Shown: positions 1 to 8,078 of the stretch, one piece after another
How the letters are laid out: each line of letters begins with the position of its first letter
Numbering within the stretch: position 1 is the first letter of the stretch
From: Shewanella insulae
Lineage (GTDB): Bacteria > Pseudomonadota > Gammaproteobacteria > Enterobacterales > Shewanellaceae
DNA length: 64,000 nt
Direction of reading: 5' to 3'
NCBI RefSeq assembly: GCF_009831655.1
Contig: NZ_WRPA01000008.1
Coordinates: 1-64,000 of the forward strand
Translations under genes and position numbers: made by a program
Notes under the pieces: generated by a model
What the model was told of the DNA's origin: nothing
The model's input: the letters and a program-made list of their open reading frames with translations, nothing else
The model's database searches: none

Positions 1-114
1 TTGGGGAAAGAAGTTCGGCGAAGGAAAAACTATCGAATAACAGCGCAGCATTTACGCTGGGCAATGCATGAATACATCAAGTTGGTTCACACTGCTGGGA
101 GACCTGAATTATGA
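1..114 (+). CDS. C-terminal fragment of an unidentified protein (cut by window edge)
   Basis: An open frame enters from the left edge and ends at TGA 112-114, giving 37 residues rich in Arg, Lys and His. The composition would fit the tail of a nucleic-acid-binding protein such as a recombinase or transposase, but no family motif is visible and I do not recognise it. An imperfect hairpin follows (roughly 88-134). The frame could be chance, since most of the gene would lie outside the window. Confidence 0.3.
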   Translation: MGKEVRRRKNYRITAQHLRWAMHEYIKLVHTAGRPEL

Positions 115-467
115 GGGGATCCCCCAGTGTCTTGCTTAGTTGTGCCTTTCAGGTGGCGATGGCTTTAATTAATAAGGTTGGCGTTCCACAATTAATCACA
201 GGTCGATTGTAATATTTTCAGTAAGTTGTTTTATTGCGTGGCTTGGCACGGTAGATTAATGAGTCTGTGGAAGATGTAGATTTGATTATTAGCTACAAAT
301 CTAGTTAAGTTAAATTAGGAGGTGAAAAGCTTAAGGGTATGATTTTATTGTTTTAATGTTTGAATTACTGTCTGATAAAATTCAAATCGCAAAAGGGTTG
401 CATAATACCCAGATATTTGCTAGTGTCGTTGGTTAAAAAATGGACTGACAAATTAAATGGAGTTTTT
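115..467. other. AT-rich intergenic stretch
   Basis: These 353 bases lie between the left-edge frame and the first signal-peptide gene. They are AT-rich and contain no convincing coding frame. A GGAG motif at 459-462 serves the ATG at 468. No promoter is strong enough to name. Confidence 0.5.
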
Positions 468-1409
468 ATGAGAGCTAGTATTAGTTTAATCGTATTTTTG
501 TTGTTATTTTCCTATTCAAAAAATTCTTCTAGCCAAGAATTTGAAACTATTTATAATGATTTTATTACACAGGGGAGCTCAAAGGTAGACTTGGTTTGTA
601 CCAGTTCTACTTGCGATATTGACTACGAAATAATAAAGTATTTGAAAATAAGGAATTTATTTGATAATGATGATTTTATCTTTAACTTATATTCTGGTGG
701 GGTAATTGTTGATACATAGTCACTAGGCGTTTTTATTAGCGAGAATACAAGCGGGGAATATGTTGATATAAACTTGAAGGTTTCAGGAGGAACTGTTGGC
801 GGTGCACCAATAATGGAAGGGGGGCCAACTCCTGATTACGATATAATGGATGCGCCTTTAAATTGTAATGAAGACCCTGATTTCACATGTGAAGACTGGG
901 ACAAAACTATTCAAACTGCAAGGTTGTTAAACTATTTGAATAACTTGGATGGCTTTCAGATGGTTGTAGATCAGTCGCTCCTCGATACTAATTATCGAAT
1001 CAAAATGTTTGTTGCCAATTCTATTTTAGCTGTACCAAGCGCTAGGATGGTTGCCATTATTGCTACATTAGGAAAAGATTTAGCAATGAGACTGATTTTA
1101 CAATCAGTAATTACAGCAACTTTTGCTGATGTGATAGGTGAAGCATTGAATCAAGATAGTTTAGAAATAGGAGATATTATTGTTATTAGTGGAAATGGTG
1201 AAGTTAGTATAATTAAAGCTGGTGCCCCAGGAAGTTCTAATGATGATACAGAAAGCACTGGTACTGGAGGAGGTAGTTCTGGTGGAACAACTGGTTCAGG
1301 CGGTGCGCTAGTTGGAGGGGCTACTAACGGTTCAAATACGGGAACTGGTTCAAGAAGGGTTTGCACAGGTACTCAAGATAACATGAGATGTTTTACAGTT
1401 TATTATTAA
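468..1409 (+). pseudogene. Secreted Gly/Ser-rich protein gene interrupted by an in-frame TAG
   Basis: The ATG at 468 follows GGAG and opens a signal peptide (MRASISLIVFLLLFSYSKNS, then SSSQ). Translation runs to a TAG at 717-719. The same frame then stays open without any shift to TAA at 1407-1409, and the residues just after the stop (SLGVFISENTSGEYVDIN) continue the style of those before it. Read through, the product is 313 codons long: signal peptide, about 70 residues with a Cys pair, a mixed central part, a Gly/Ser/Thr-rich linker near residues 260-295, and a short tail with two Cys. I do not recognise the family. The simplest reading is a gene killed by one nonsense mutation. Programmed readthrough, restart at TTG 774, or a base-call error are alternatives. 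The AT-rich composition suggests acquired DNA. Confidence 0.65.
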
Positions 1410-1431
1410 AATTAACAGGTTTAAGAAAGGT

Positions 1432-1746
1432 ATGGTTATACGTGTCTTGTCAGAAATATATCTAGAGCTGATTGCAATTGCTATTATCTTAGTGTGTTTG
1501 GTTATTAGAGGGTTTGAACTATTTAATATAAATGTGTTTATCCTTTTTCTTCTGACAATTGCTTTCTCTATATCTGGATATTTTTTTGAGAAGTGCAGTA
1601 AACCATTCCCCTTTATTTATCTTGTGGGGGCGTTCTTGTTTTTAATGTTAAACCTTTATCTAGGATTGGATGTAATACTTCTTGCCATTCTTCTTTCAGT
1701 GGTTTCGTTATTGGTCTTAAAAGTTAAAAATTTAATCGGCTGGTAA
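1432..1746 (+). CDS. Small integral membrane protein, family unknown
   Basis: The gene encodes 104 residues, almost wholly hydrophobic, with about four predicted membrane spans separated by short loops (one loop carries FEKCSKPFPF) and a basic C-terminal end (KVKNLIGW). It starts 22 bases after the broken secreted-protein gene and has the same AT-rich composition, so the two probably arrived and were transcribed together. The purine run AAGAAAGG lies very close to the ATG, so the exact start is uncertain. No function can be assigned. A membrane partner of the neighbouring secreted protein is possible but is inference. Confidence 0.6.
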   Translation: MVIRVLSEIYLELIAIAIILVCLVIRGFELFNINVFILFLLTIAFSISGYFFEKCSKPFPFIYLVGAFLFLMLNLYLGLDVILLAILLSVVSLLVLKVKNLIGW

Positions 1747-1895
1747 GTTATATAAATTGGCTAGATGTCGTTTGATTCTGAATTTTTGATGTGAAGGTGT
1801 AGTAAAGTATCGTGCTGCGTAAAAAATCACATATTAAAATATAAATGAAAAAGTTGACATGTTGAACATTATAGTTAGTTGAAAAATCCTGAACT

Positions 1896-1924
1896 GGCCT
1901 CAACATCGTTGAGGCCGAATTTTT
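1896..1924 (+). terminator. Rho-independent terminator
   Basis: A perfect 9-bp stem (GGCCTCAAC / GTTGAGGCC) with a 3-base loop is followed by GAATTTTT. It lies about 150 bases after the membrane-protein gene and probably ends that transcript. Confidence 0.75.
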
Positions 1925-2119
1925 ATGTCTGAATTTTCTATAGAGTTACAAGTTACCGCCGAATTTTGCCAAGAGCACCATCTCATTGGATTAGGCAAAC
2001 GTATTCCTTTAGAATGGTTACTAGAGGCTGATGATAAACAAACGGGCAGAGTTTATGTCCCTAAGTATAGGTTTTGCCTAGAAAACGCTATTTTCTATGG
2101 CTATATCAACAGATGGTAA
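1925..2119 (+). CDS. Doubtful small protein, unknown
   Basis: An open frame of 64 residues (start MSEFSIELQVTAEFCQEHHL) has a plausible soluble composition. Its ATG sits directly after the T-tract of the preceding terminator and has no Shine-Dalgarno sequence, so expression from that start is doubtful. It may be the remnant of a longer gene in this AT-rich segment. No family is recognised. Confidence 0.25.
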   Translation: MSEFSIELQVTAEFCQEHHLIGLGKRIPLEWLLEADDKQTGRVYVPKYRFCLENAIFYGYINRW

Positions 2120-2473
2120 CTTTTCATTTGGAGCCTGTATAAAAATTACGACTGTCAGCTATATGTACAGAAAGCTCATTTAGTTTCGGTCGTCTAAACG
2201 GCAGCTTTAGGTAAACTCAGGAGATCCAAGTCTGACCGCCAAGCACCATTTAGTAAGAGACTTTATTACTCGTGTTATATAGAAAATTAGCAAGTGCCAG
2301 TATTTAAGTATGATACTTTATTTTTCTTAAGCTCTAAATTTCAACGAATAATCAGCGCTTGTGCATCGATTGGGATGACTATTTATTACTCGCCTTCAAC
2401 CAGAGACAGATTCGAAGCTGCAGCATGTACATATGACGACAACCCACGAAGATTGTCTAGTCTTTCCCCTAGG
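2120..2473. other. Gene-poor stretch at the island edge
   Basis: These 354 bases lie between the AT-rich segment and the end of the comFB-like gene. No supported gene, terminator or repeat was found. The base composition shifts here towards that of the housekeeping genes on the right, so an old recombination boundary may lie in this stretch. Confidence 0.4.
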
Positions 2474-2752
2474 TTATTCCGTCTGAGTCTGCTCTTCTGG
2501 CAGTTTTGACTTTAAGAAGGCGCGCGATTTTTCCAGTGCAGTCTGGATCTCTTCCTTCATCTGCTTGAGTTCGTTGTAGTCCTCGAAGAAGTAGGTATCG
2601 ACTAAGTGGCGGATATAGCGCACCGGCAGTTGGTTTAGGGTCACGCAGCAGAGATCGGCAAGATAATCTTCGGGTAGCTCGTCAAACAATCCTTCATCAG
2701 ACAGTATCTCCATCAACAACACTTCGTAATAATTGCGAATTTCCAGTTGCAT
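2474..2752 (-). CDS. ComFB-family protein
   Basis: The 92-residue product (MQLEIRNYYEVLLMEIL...DYLADLCCVTLNQLPVRYIRH...) matches the late-competence ComFB family. The pattern is an N-terminal helix with N-Y-x-E, then a [DE]x-L-x-D-[LV]xC-x-[AT]LN-x-LP-x-RYIR core. In other bacteria ComFB is found with competence or second-messenger systems, and its biochemical role is not established. Here it is the last gene of a minus-strand run, about 50 bases after the histone-deacetylase-like gene. The C-terminal third is charged and helical (KQMKEEIQTALEKSRAFLKS). Family assignment is fairly sure; function is not. Confidence 0.8.
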   Translation of the reverse strand: MQLEIRNYYEVLLMEILSDEGLFDELPEDYLADLCCVTLNQLPVRYIRHLVDTYFFEDYNELKQMKEEIQTALEKSRAFLKSKLPEEQTQTE

Positions 2753-2802
2753 AGCTTCTCCCTCGGGTTCCGTTGCGGTTTAACTAAGCATAATCTAGTT
2801 TG

Positions 2803-3705
2803 CTACCATATGGCATGAGCGGCAATAAAAACTTGTGCGTGTCGTTCGGCGAGTACTTCTATCGACTTGCTGTAACCCCCGCCAACGACGCAGGCGATGG
2901 GAATGTCGGCCGCCTTGGCACTGGATAATACATGCCTGTCCCTTTGGTAGATCCCTTCTGTGGTGATATTCAGGTGGCCTAACCTGTCATCTTGGTGCAC
3001 ATCGACCCCCGCGTCATAGATAATCAAGTCTGGTTGATAGAGTCGGATGGCGAGATCTAAGGTTTGGGCAACGGCCTCGAGATAATCCTCATCACCTACG
3101 CCACGGCTTAATTCCAGATCGAGATCTGAGGTCTGCTTACGGGCGGGGAAGTTTTCCTGGCAGTGGATGGAGCAGGTATAGATCTCGTCATGAGCCCGAC
3201 CCATGGCGGCGGTACCGTCGCCCTGATGCACGTCACAGTCGAAGATGAGTACTGTATCGATTCCCTCAAGGGTCTGGGCGTGTAGGGCGGCTGAGATCAG
3301 GTCGTTGAATACGCAGTAGCCGCTACCAAATTGATAGTGGGCATGGTGATAACCGCCGCTCAGTTGCAGCGCTACGCCGTGCTTGACCGCAAGCTCACAG
3401 GCCAGATGGCTGCCGCCGACGGAGTATAGTGTCCGTTGAGCCAATCGCTGACTCAGGGGGAAACCCAGTCGGCGCACCGCCTTGTCCGGCAGGCGCTGCT
3501 CGATAAACTGCATGACGTAGTCGGGACAATGGAGCGATTTCAGCCATTCGAGGCTGACCGCCTGGGGCGCGTGAAATGCACTTGGGTCGACAATCTGCTT
3601 ATCCAGCAGGTATTGGTAGAGCGCCTGGTATTTAGTAATGGGAAATCTGTGGTGTTGGGGTAACGCCAGCTGTGAGTAGCTGGCGTGGTAGACGAGTGGC
3701 ACCAT
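2803..3705 (-). CDS. Histone deacetylase-family (AcuC-like) deacylase
   Basis: This is a 300-residue zinc-dependent deacylase of the arginase/deacetylase fold. Visible catalytic features are the His pair H120-H121 (GGYHHAH), the zinc ligands D158 and H160 in DCDVHQGDGT, D240 in DDRLGHLN, and the GGGY tyrosine Y278. All are present, so it should be active. In bacteria the family removes acetyl groups from proteins or small amides such as polyamines; the substrate here cannot be told from sequence. The protein is cytoplasmic with no signal peptide. It lies 7 bases after the DUF2057 gene and is probably co-transcribed with it. Confidence 0.92.
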   Translation of the reverse strand: MVPLVYHASYSQLALPQHHRFPITKYQALYQYLLDKQIVDPSAFHAPQAVSLEWLKSLHCPDYVMQFIEQRLPDKAVRRLGFPLSQRLAQRTLYSVGGSHLACELAVKHGVALQLSGGYHHAHYQFGSGYCVFNDLISAALHAQTLEGIDTVLIFDCDVHQGDGTAAMGRAHDEIYTCSIHCQENFPARKQTSDLDLELSRGVGDEDYLEAVAQTLDLAIRLYQPDLIIYDAGVDVHQDDRLGHLNITTEGIYQRDRHVLSSAKAADIPIACVVGGGYSKSIEVLAERHAQVFIAAHAIW

Positions 3706-3712
3706 CTAGGGT

Positions 3713-4402
3713 TTACAGCTGTTTGATTGCCCAGCTCATAAACTCTTTACGTGCCTTCTCGTCGGCATGCAACCACCAGTATTGCAACATCTGCTGAGCA
3801 TGATCGGCATCGCTCGCATTTGGATTGGCAGGTAGCGTAGCGGGGAGGGTAACGGCTTCGACAGTACTCGCTTGTTGTGCAGGAGCAGTTGCATTGGCGG
3901 CGACGGTTGTGCCCGTTGCGGCCGCAGCGGCGGTTTCGATATCCGGGCCCGAGTTGCCGTTAAACAGCTTGCTGACGAAGCTGTCTTCTGTGATGTCAGT
4001 CTGTGTCACCTTGTAGTTAACGACGCCGCCATCGACGCGGCTGATCATTACGGCTGGAGATTTAGCGAATGACTTGGGCTTCTTGATGATCTCGCCTTCT
4101 GCGGGCTGCAGGCGATAGTCATAATCGCCATCAACCGCCAGAGTCACGATGAAGGGTGATGATTTTACAAAGCTTTCGCTGTCGCTAAAGTCGTCCTGCA
4201 CCATGTCGTGGTAACGGATAGCGATTTTATGTGTGCCTTGGCTTAATTCAAGATCAGATTTGTGATTAAACAGACTGCCTTCTATCTTCTTGCCATCAAG
4301 GGCAAGGTATTCAAATGCCATGGGGATAGTGAGGTTGGCAGCCATTGCCGATGAGGCACCAAGCAGAGCGATTAAAGCGGTGATTGGCTTGATTGATTTC
4401 AT
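3713..4402 (-). CDS. DUF2057 (YccT/CsgI-like) exported protein
   Basis: The 229-residue protein has a clear signal peptide (cleavage after ASSAMA, about residue 21) and then the DUF2057 pattern: a mature start [18 protein letters not shown], then a beta-rich domain with Y-x-D and [10 protein letters not shown]. coli YccT/CsgI of this family is a periplasmic inhibitor of curli assembly; whether this homologue does that is unknown. The region around residues 155-185 is an Ala/Thr-rich linker, and the tail (about residues 195-229) is helical with [17 protein letters not shown]. It lies between priC and the deacetylase gene with gaps under 10 bases. Confidence 0.85.
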   Translation of the reverse strand: MKSIKPITALIALLGASSAMAANLTIPMAFEYLALDGKKIEGSLFNHKSDLELSQGTHKIAIRYHDMVQDDFSDSESFVKSSPFIVTLAVDGDYDYRLQPAEGEIIKKPKSFAKSPAVMISRVDGGVVNYKVTQTDITEDSFVSKLFNGNSGPDIETAAAAATGTTVAANATAPAQQASTVEAVTLPATLPANPNASDADHAQQMLQYWWLHADEKARKEFMSWAIKQL

Positions 4403-4411
4403 TGTTGCTCC

Positions 4412-5074
4412 TTAACGATTCTGATGCTTGTATGGGCGTTCGAACGCCTGAATACGATCTTCTATATAGCTGATAGCTTGTCGGCACTTGCCTAAGCGGC
4501 GATGGACCAAAAGTATTTCATTTTGCAGTGCAATTTTGTCAGCACTATGACAGTTTTCAAGCTTAGATTGCAAATGCGCAATTTTTTGTTCAAAGGTGTG
4601 AACCCAGTTCATATGTTTGTTCAATTCTTCATAGAGCTGGTGGCTGTTATTCATCACGCTAGCCGCGATCCAATTAAATCCGCTCTGGGCATGGCTCTTT
4701 TGTCGCCGTTTGCGCGCATGGGCGATGCGAGACGCCTTCTGTTGCTCAGCCGATTTCACCCCGAGTGTCGTGGTATTCAGGGCGCGCCTCAGGGCGGTAA
4801 ATCTGTCCTGAATGCCTTCGCAGGCCAGGGCGACGGTTGTCGATGAGATGTTACCCTGAAGCAGCTTCTCGAGCTGAGTGATCTTCTTACTGAGCTGATT
4901 AATGCAGGGGCCGAGCTGAGCTCCCGCCTGATTAAACAGATTGTCATTAAATCGCTCGGTATCTTGCAGCAGCTTACGCTGACCCTTAGGCAATTGGCTG
5001 TCGTGTTGTAGCACCTCTTGCTCTAACTGTTTGAGTTGGACTCGCAGGCGATGGATAAGTTCATTTGTCTTCAT
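4412..5074 (-). CDS. priC: Primosomal replication protein PriC
   Basis: This 220-residue, strongly helical, basic protein resembles PriC (N''), which reloads DnaB helicase at stalled forks without PriA. Supporting features are the N-terminal helix LIHRLRVQLKQLEQEV, a central RFNDNLFNQAGAQL stretch corresponding to RFDRHLF in E. coli PriC, and the C-terminal signature RRLGKCRQAISYIEDRI. It is longer than the E. coli protein (about 175 residues) because of a basic insert (ARKRRQKSHAQ). Its ATG overlaps the TSUP gene stop by 4 bases (ATGA), implying translational coupling. With dinG and polB nearby, the area concentrates replication-restart and repair functions. Confidence 0.85.
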   Translation of the reverse strand: MKTNELIHRLRVQLKQLEQEVLQHDSQLPKGQRKLLQDTERFNDNLFNQAGAQLGPCINQLSKKITQLEKLLQGNISSTTVALACEGIQDRFTALRRALNTTTLGVKSAEQQKASRIAHARKRRQKSHAQSGFNWIAASVMNNSHQLYEELNKHMNWVHTFEQKIAHLQSKLENCHSADKIALQNEILLVHRRLGKCRQAISYIEDRIQAFERPYKHQNR

Positions 5075-5844
5075 GCCCAGGCTCCCCAGGCCAGATTGAT
5101 GGCGATGAGTATCACTATGTTAATAAACAAGGGGCGAATGAAAGGCACGCCAAACTTAATGGCGGTGCGGGCGCCGATGAATGAGCCAAGCATCATGCAC
5201 AGTCCCATCGACAGTCCGACTATCAGATTCACCTGGCCTAATGCCAGAAAAACACTCAGTGAGGTGAGATTGCTGATCAGCGTCATGGCTCTCGCTAGCC
5301 CGCAACTGTTAAGCACTGGGAGTTTATATTGGGACACGCTGCTGATGGTCCAGAAGGCGCCGGTTGCTGGGCCGGCAAATCCGTCGTAAAAGCCGAGCGG
5401 TAGTCCTTGGCGCCACTGCTTGAACTTAGAAGGCGCCTTTGTTGGCGGCTCATAGCTGGGGCAGCCCATGGCGTTAGGCTTGAGCAGGGTATAGAGGGCC
5501 ACGGCGATGATAAATAGCGGCAGCCACTTCTCCAGCCATTGGTTGTCGATAAGATACACCACAAAGGTGCCTATGACCGCACCTATGAAGGTGGCGATGG
5601 AGGCGTGATACCAAAATCTAGGCGTGAAAAACTGCTTGCGATAATAGGTAAAGGCCGCCATGGAGGAGCCGAAGCTGGCCGCCAGCTTGTTGGTACCCAG
5701 TGCCGTGTGGGGCGGAATGCCTAGGGTGAGCAGGGCCGGGATCGACAGCAGGCCACCGCCACCGGCGACGGCATCGATAAAACCTGCGATAAAGCCGGTC
5801 GCAGCAAGAATCGCCCAGCTACCTGGGTCGAGTAATAGATCCAA
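5071..5844 (-). CDS. TSUP-family (TauE/SafE) membrane permease
   Basis: The 257-residue inner-membrane protein has about eight spans and the family signature AGGGGLLSIPALLTLGIPPHTALGTNK near residues 27-53, repeated in degenerate form as FYDGFAGPATGAFWT in the second half. Family members export or import sulfite, sulfoacetate and related anions; YfcA is the closest type by layout. It sits 23 bases after dinG and overlaps priC. A second member of the same family is encoded at 29145-29909. The substrate is unknown, and the link with DNA-metabolism genes is probably only positional. Confidence 0.88.
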   Translation of the reverse strand: MDLLLDPGSWAILAATGFIAGFIDAVAGGGGLLSIPALLTLGIPPHTALGTNKLAASFGSSMAAFTYYRKQFFTPRFWYHASIATFIGAVIGTFVVYLIDNQWLEKWLPLFIIAVALYTLLKPNAMGCPSYEPPTKAPSKFKQWRQGLPLGFYDGFAGPATGAFWTISSVSQYKLPVLNSCGLARAMTLISNLTSLSVFLALGQVNLIVGLSMGLCMMLGSFIGARTAIKFGVPFIRPLFINIVILIAINLAWGAWA

Positions 5845-5867
5845 TGGTTATCCTATTCAGTGACTGT

Positions 5868-7940
5868 CTATTCGATGACTTGACGAAAGGGAGGCAGGGC
5901 ATCCAGTAGGGACTTGCCGTAGCGTTTGGTTACTAAGCGGCGATCCAATATGGTGATCCTGCCATAATCCTCTTCTTTACGCAGTAATCTACCACAACTT
6001 TGGATCAGTTTACGCGAAGCATCTGGGATCGTCAGCTGCAAGAAGGGATTTCCCCCTTTTGCCTTAATGTATTCCGCGTGCGCCTGTTCCACCGGCGAGG
6101 TGGGGACGGCAAAGGGTAGTTTTGTGATAATAAGGTTCGTCAGGTAGTCACCGGGTAGGTCGAGACCCTCGGAGAAACTGCCGGTACCGAAGATGATGCT
6201 GACCTCGCCGTTATCGCAGCGCTGCTTGTGATCTTGTAGCAGCTGCTGACGGGAGGCTTCCCCTTGGATAAGCAGCGGCGACTTAATCTTACTTCTGAGT
6301 AGGTCGGCTACCTTTTCCATCTGCCAGTAGGAGGCAAACAGTACCAGGGTGGCCGTCTCGCCATCGATAAGGGTGAGGATCTGTTCAGCCAGCTCATCGG
6401 TATAGCGATCGTCCGTGGGTTCGGTGCGCATCTTGGGCAGATAGAGGGTGGCGTTCTGCTGGAAGTCGAAGGGGCTGTCCATGGCCAGATAGCGACTGCC
6501 ATCGTTGATGGAGAGCCCCACCTGATGGGTAAAGTGATTGAAGTTGTTCAGTGCCCTCAGGGTCGCGCTACAGAGCACTACGCCGGCGGCCTTCTCCCAC
6601 AGCAGGGTTTCGAGCATATAACCCACCTCAATCGGCGAGACACTAAACAGATAGTCGCTCTGTTTGCCCACAAGGTGTTCGACCCAGCGGGCCATGGGCG
6701 CGCCCTTGGCGCTGTCTTCCTTGGCCATCATCTTCCACAGCTTCTGCAGATTCTCCAGACGCTGTAACATGAAGCCTGTCTCACTCAGTAGCTGCTCCGA
6801 TTGATGCTTAGGCAGTTCACCATCCTTAATCGCCTCGTTGAGTAGCGCCAGCATCTTGTTAAATTGCTTGAGTGCGCTACTGGATGCGGTAGCCAGGTTT
6901 TCCGCCAGCATGGTCAAGGCCGCGGGCAGCTTGCCGTGTTCGAAGCGGATTCGCCGCTCCGGGTTATCAAACTTCGCCGCCTGGCCGTCGCAATATTGGG
7001 CAACGCTGGTGAGCAGGCTGGTGAGATCGTTGATGTGATCTAACATGGCCTGGGCGGGGGCGATGATATGGTTGCTCTTGAGCTGATTCTGCAGCTTGGC
7101 ACTGGTTTTGCCGACCTTTTCCAGCCAGTCGATGGCGCCTCTAAGGGTCGCCTGGGCGCTGGAGAAGTCTCTGGCCACCATGGGCAGGTGATGGGCCTCG
7201 TCGATCACATAATAGAGCTCTTCCGGGTCTGGTAGAATCACCCCGCCGCCCAGTTCGAGATCGGCAAACAGTAGGCTATGGTTGGCAATTAGCACATCCC
7301 AGCTGTCGACATCTTCACGGGCCTTATGGAAGGGGCAGTGTCTGTGGCTGGCGAGTTGCCTGTGACAGCTATGTTTATCGCAGGCTATCTGGTGCCACAG
7401 GTGATCGGGCAGCTGCTGAGATAGAGTGTCCCGCTCACCGTTCCAGCGACCCTCGTGAAAATCTTTCAGCAGGCCTTGCAAAAGCTCGACCTGGCTATGA
7501 TCCGGCTTTGTCTGCCACATGGCCATCTGGGTGCCGTCATCGCCGCCGATCAGCATTTCAAGCTTGGAGAGACAGACATAGCGCTGACGTCCCTTTACTA
7601 GGCCGAAGGTGAAGTTAAGCCCCGATTGCTTGGAGAAGAAGGGCAGGTCCTTATTGAGCAGTTGCTCCTGCAAGGCAACCGTGGCGGTGGCGATACAGAC
7701 CTTCTTCTTACTCGCTAACGCCAGCGGAATCGAACCTAAGATATAAGCCAGCGACTTGCCTATGCCTGTACCTGCCTCGACCACTATGATGCGTCTATGC
7801 TTGTCATATTCACCGGCGAGTGTCTTGGAGATCTCGGCGACGATATAATTTTGTTCCCGGCGCGATCTAAAGTTAGGCAGGGCGGCGGCAATCTCTTTGT
7901 AAATCGTTCGGATCTGGGTTTTAACGTCGGCAGATAACAT
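5868..7940 (-). CDS. dinG: ATP-dependent DNA helicase DinG
   Basis: The 690-residue superfamily 2 (XPD-like) iron-sulfur helicase unwinds DNA 5' to 3' and resolves R-loops and G-quadruplexes. Visible motifs are Walker A EAGTGIGKS (55-63), the four cluster cysteines C123, C187, C192 and C202, the DEAH box (247-250), and C-terminal helicase motifs SEGLDLPGDYL and QSCGRLLR. The end (LLTKNYGKRLLDALP in E. coli; LVTKRYGKSLLDALP here) aligns closely with E. coli DinG. The length is near the E. coli 716. It is divergent from polB, with a LexA box 26 bases upstream of its ATG, so SOS control is likely. Confidence 0.95.
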   Translation of the reverse strand: MLSADVKTQIRTIYKEIAAALPNFRSRREQNYIVAEISKTLAGEYDKHRRIIVVEAGTGIGKSLAYILGSIPLALASKKKVCIATATVALQEQLLNKDLPFFSKQSGLNFTFGLVKGRQRYVCLSKLEMLIGGDDGTQMAMWQTKPDHSQVELLQGLLKDFHEGRWNGERDTLSQQLPDHLWHQIACDKHSCHRQLASHRHCPFHKAREDVDSWDVLIANHSLLFADLELGGGVILPDPEELYYVIDEAHHLPMVARDFSSAQATLRGAIDWLEKVGKTSAKLQNQLKSNHIIAPAQAMLDHINDLTSLLTSVAQYCDGQAAKFDNPERRIRFEHGKLPAALTMLAENLATASSSALKQFNKMLALLNEAIKDGELPKHQSEQLLSETGFMLQRLENLQKLWKMMAKEDSAKGAPMARWVEHLVGKQSDYLFSVSPIEVGYMLETLLWEKAAGVVLCSATLRALNNFNHFTHQVGLSINDGSRYLAMDSPFDFQQNATLYLPKMRTEPTDDRYTDELAEQILTLIDGETATLVLFASYWQMEKVADLLRSKIKSPLLIQGEASRQQLLQDHKQRCDNGEVSIIFGTGSFSEGLDLPGDYLTNLIITKLPFAVPTSPVEQAHAEYIKAKGGNPFLQLTIPDASRKLIQSCGRLLRKEEDYGRITILDRRLVTKRYGKSLLDALPPFRQVIE

Positions 7941-7965
7941 GAAGGCTTAGTGCTGGCAAATAATG

Positions 7966-7981
7966 CTGTACATAATAACAG
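7966..7981. promoter_or_regulatory. LexA (SOS) box between dinG and polB
   Basis: CTGT-N8-ACAG is present with no mismatch (CTGTACATAATAACAG), in the only space between two genes that are LexA-regulated in E. coli. It lies 26 bases from the dinG start and about 98 from the polB start. Confidence 0.9.
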
Positions 7982-8078
7982 TGATTACATAGCCTAAGAA
8001 GAGTTGAAACGAGGAATTCACGACTTATTTGTTTTCGTGTTACCTAATTTATTGAAAATAATCGGATAATAGCCAGGC

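Noticed and set aside
2294..2509. 71-codon plus-strand frame starting at GTG
   Set aside because: It overlaps the end of the comFB-like gene, has no ribosome-binding site, and has a composition unlike a real protein.
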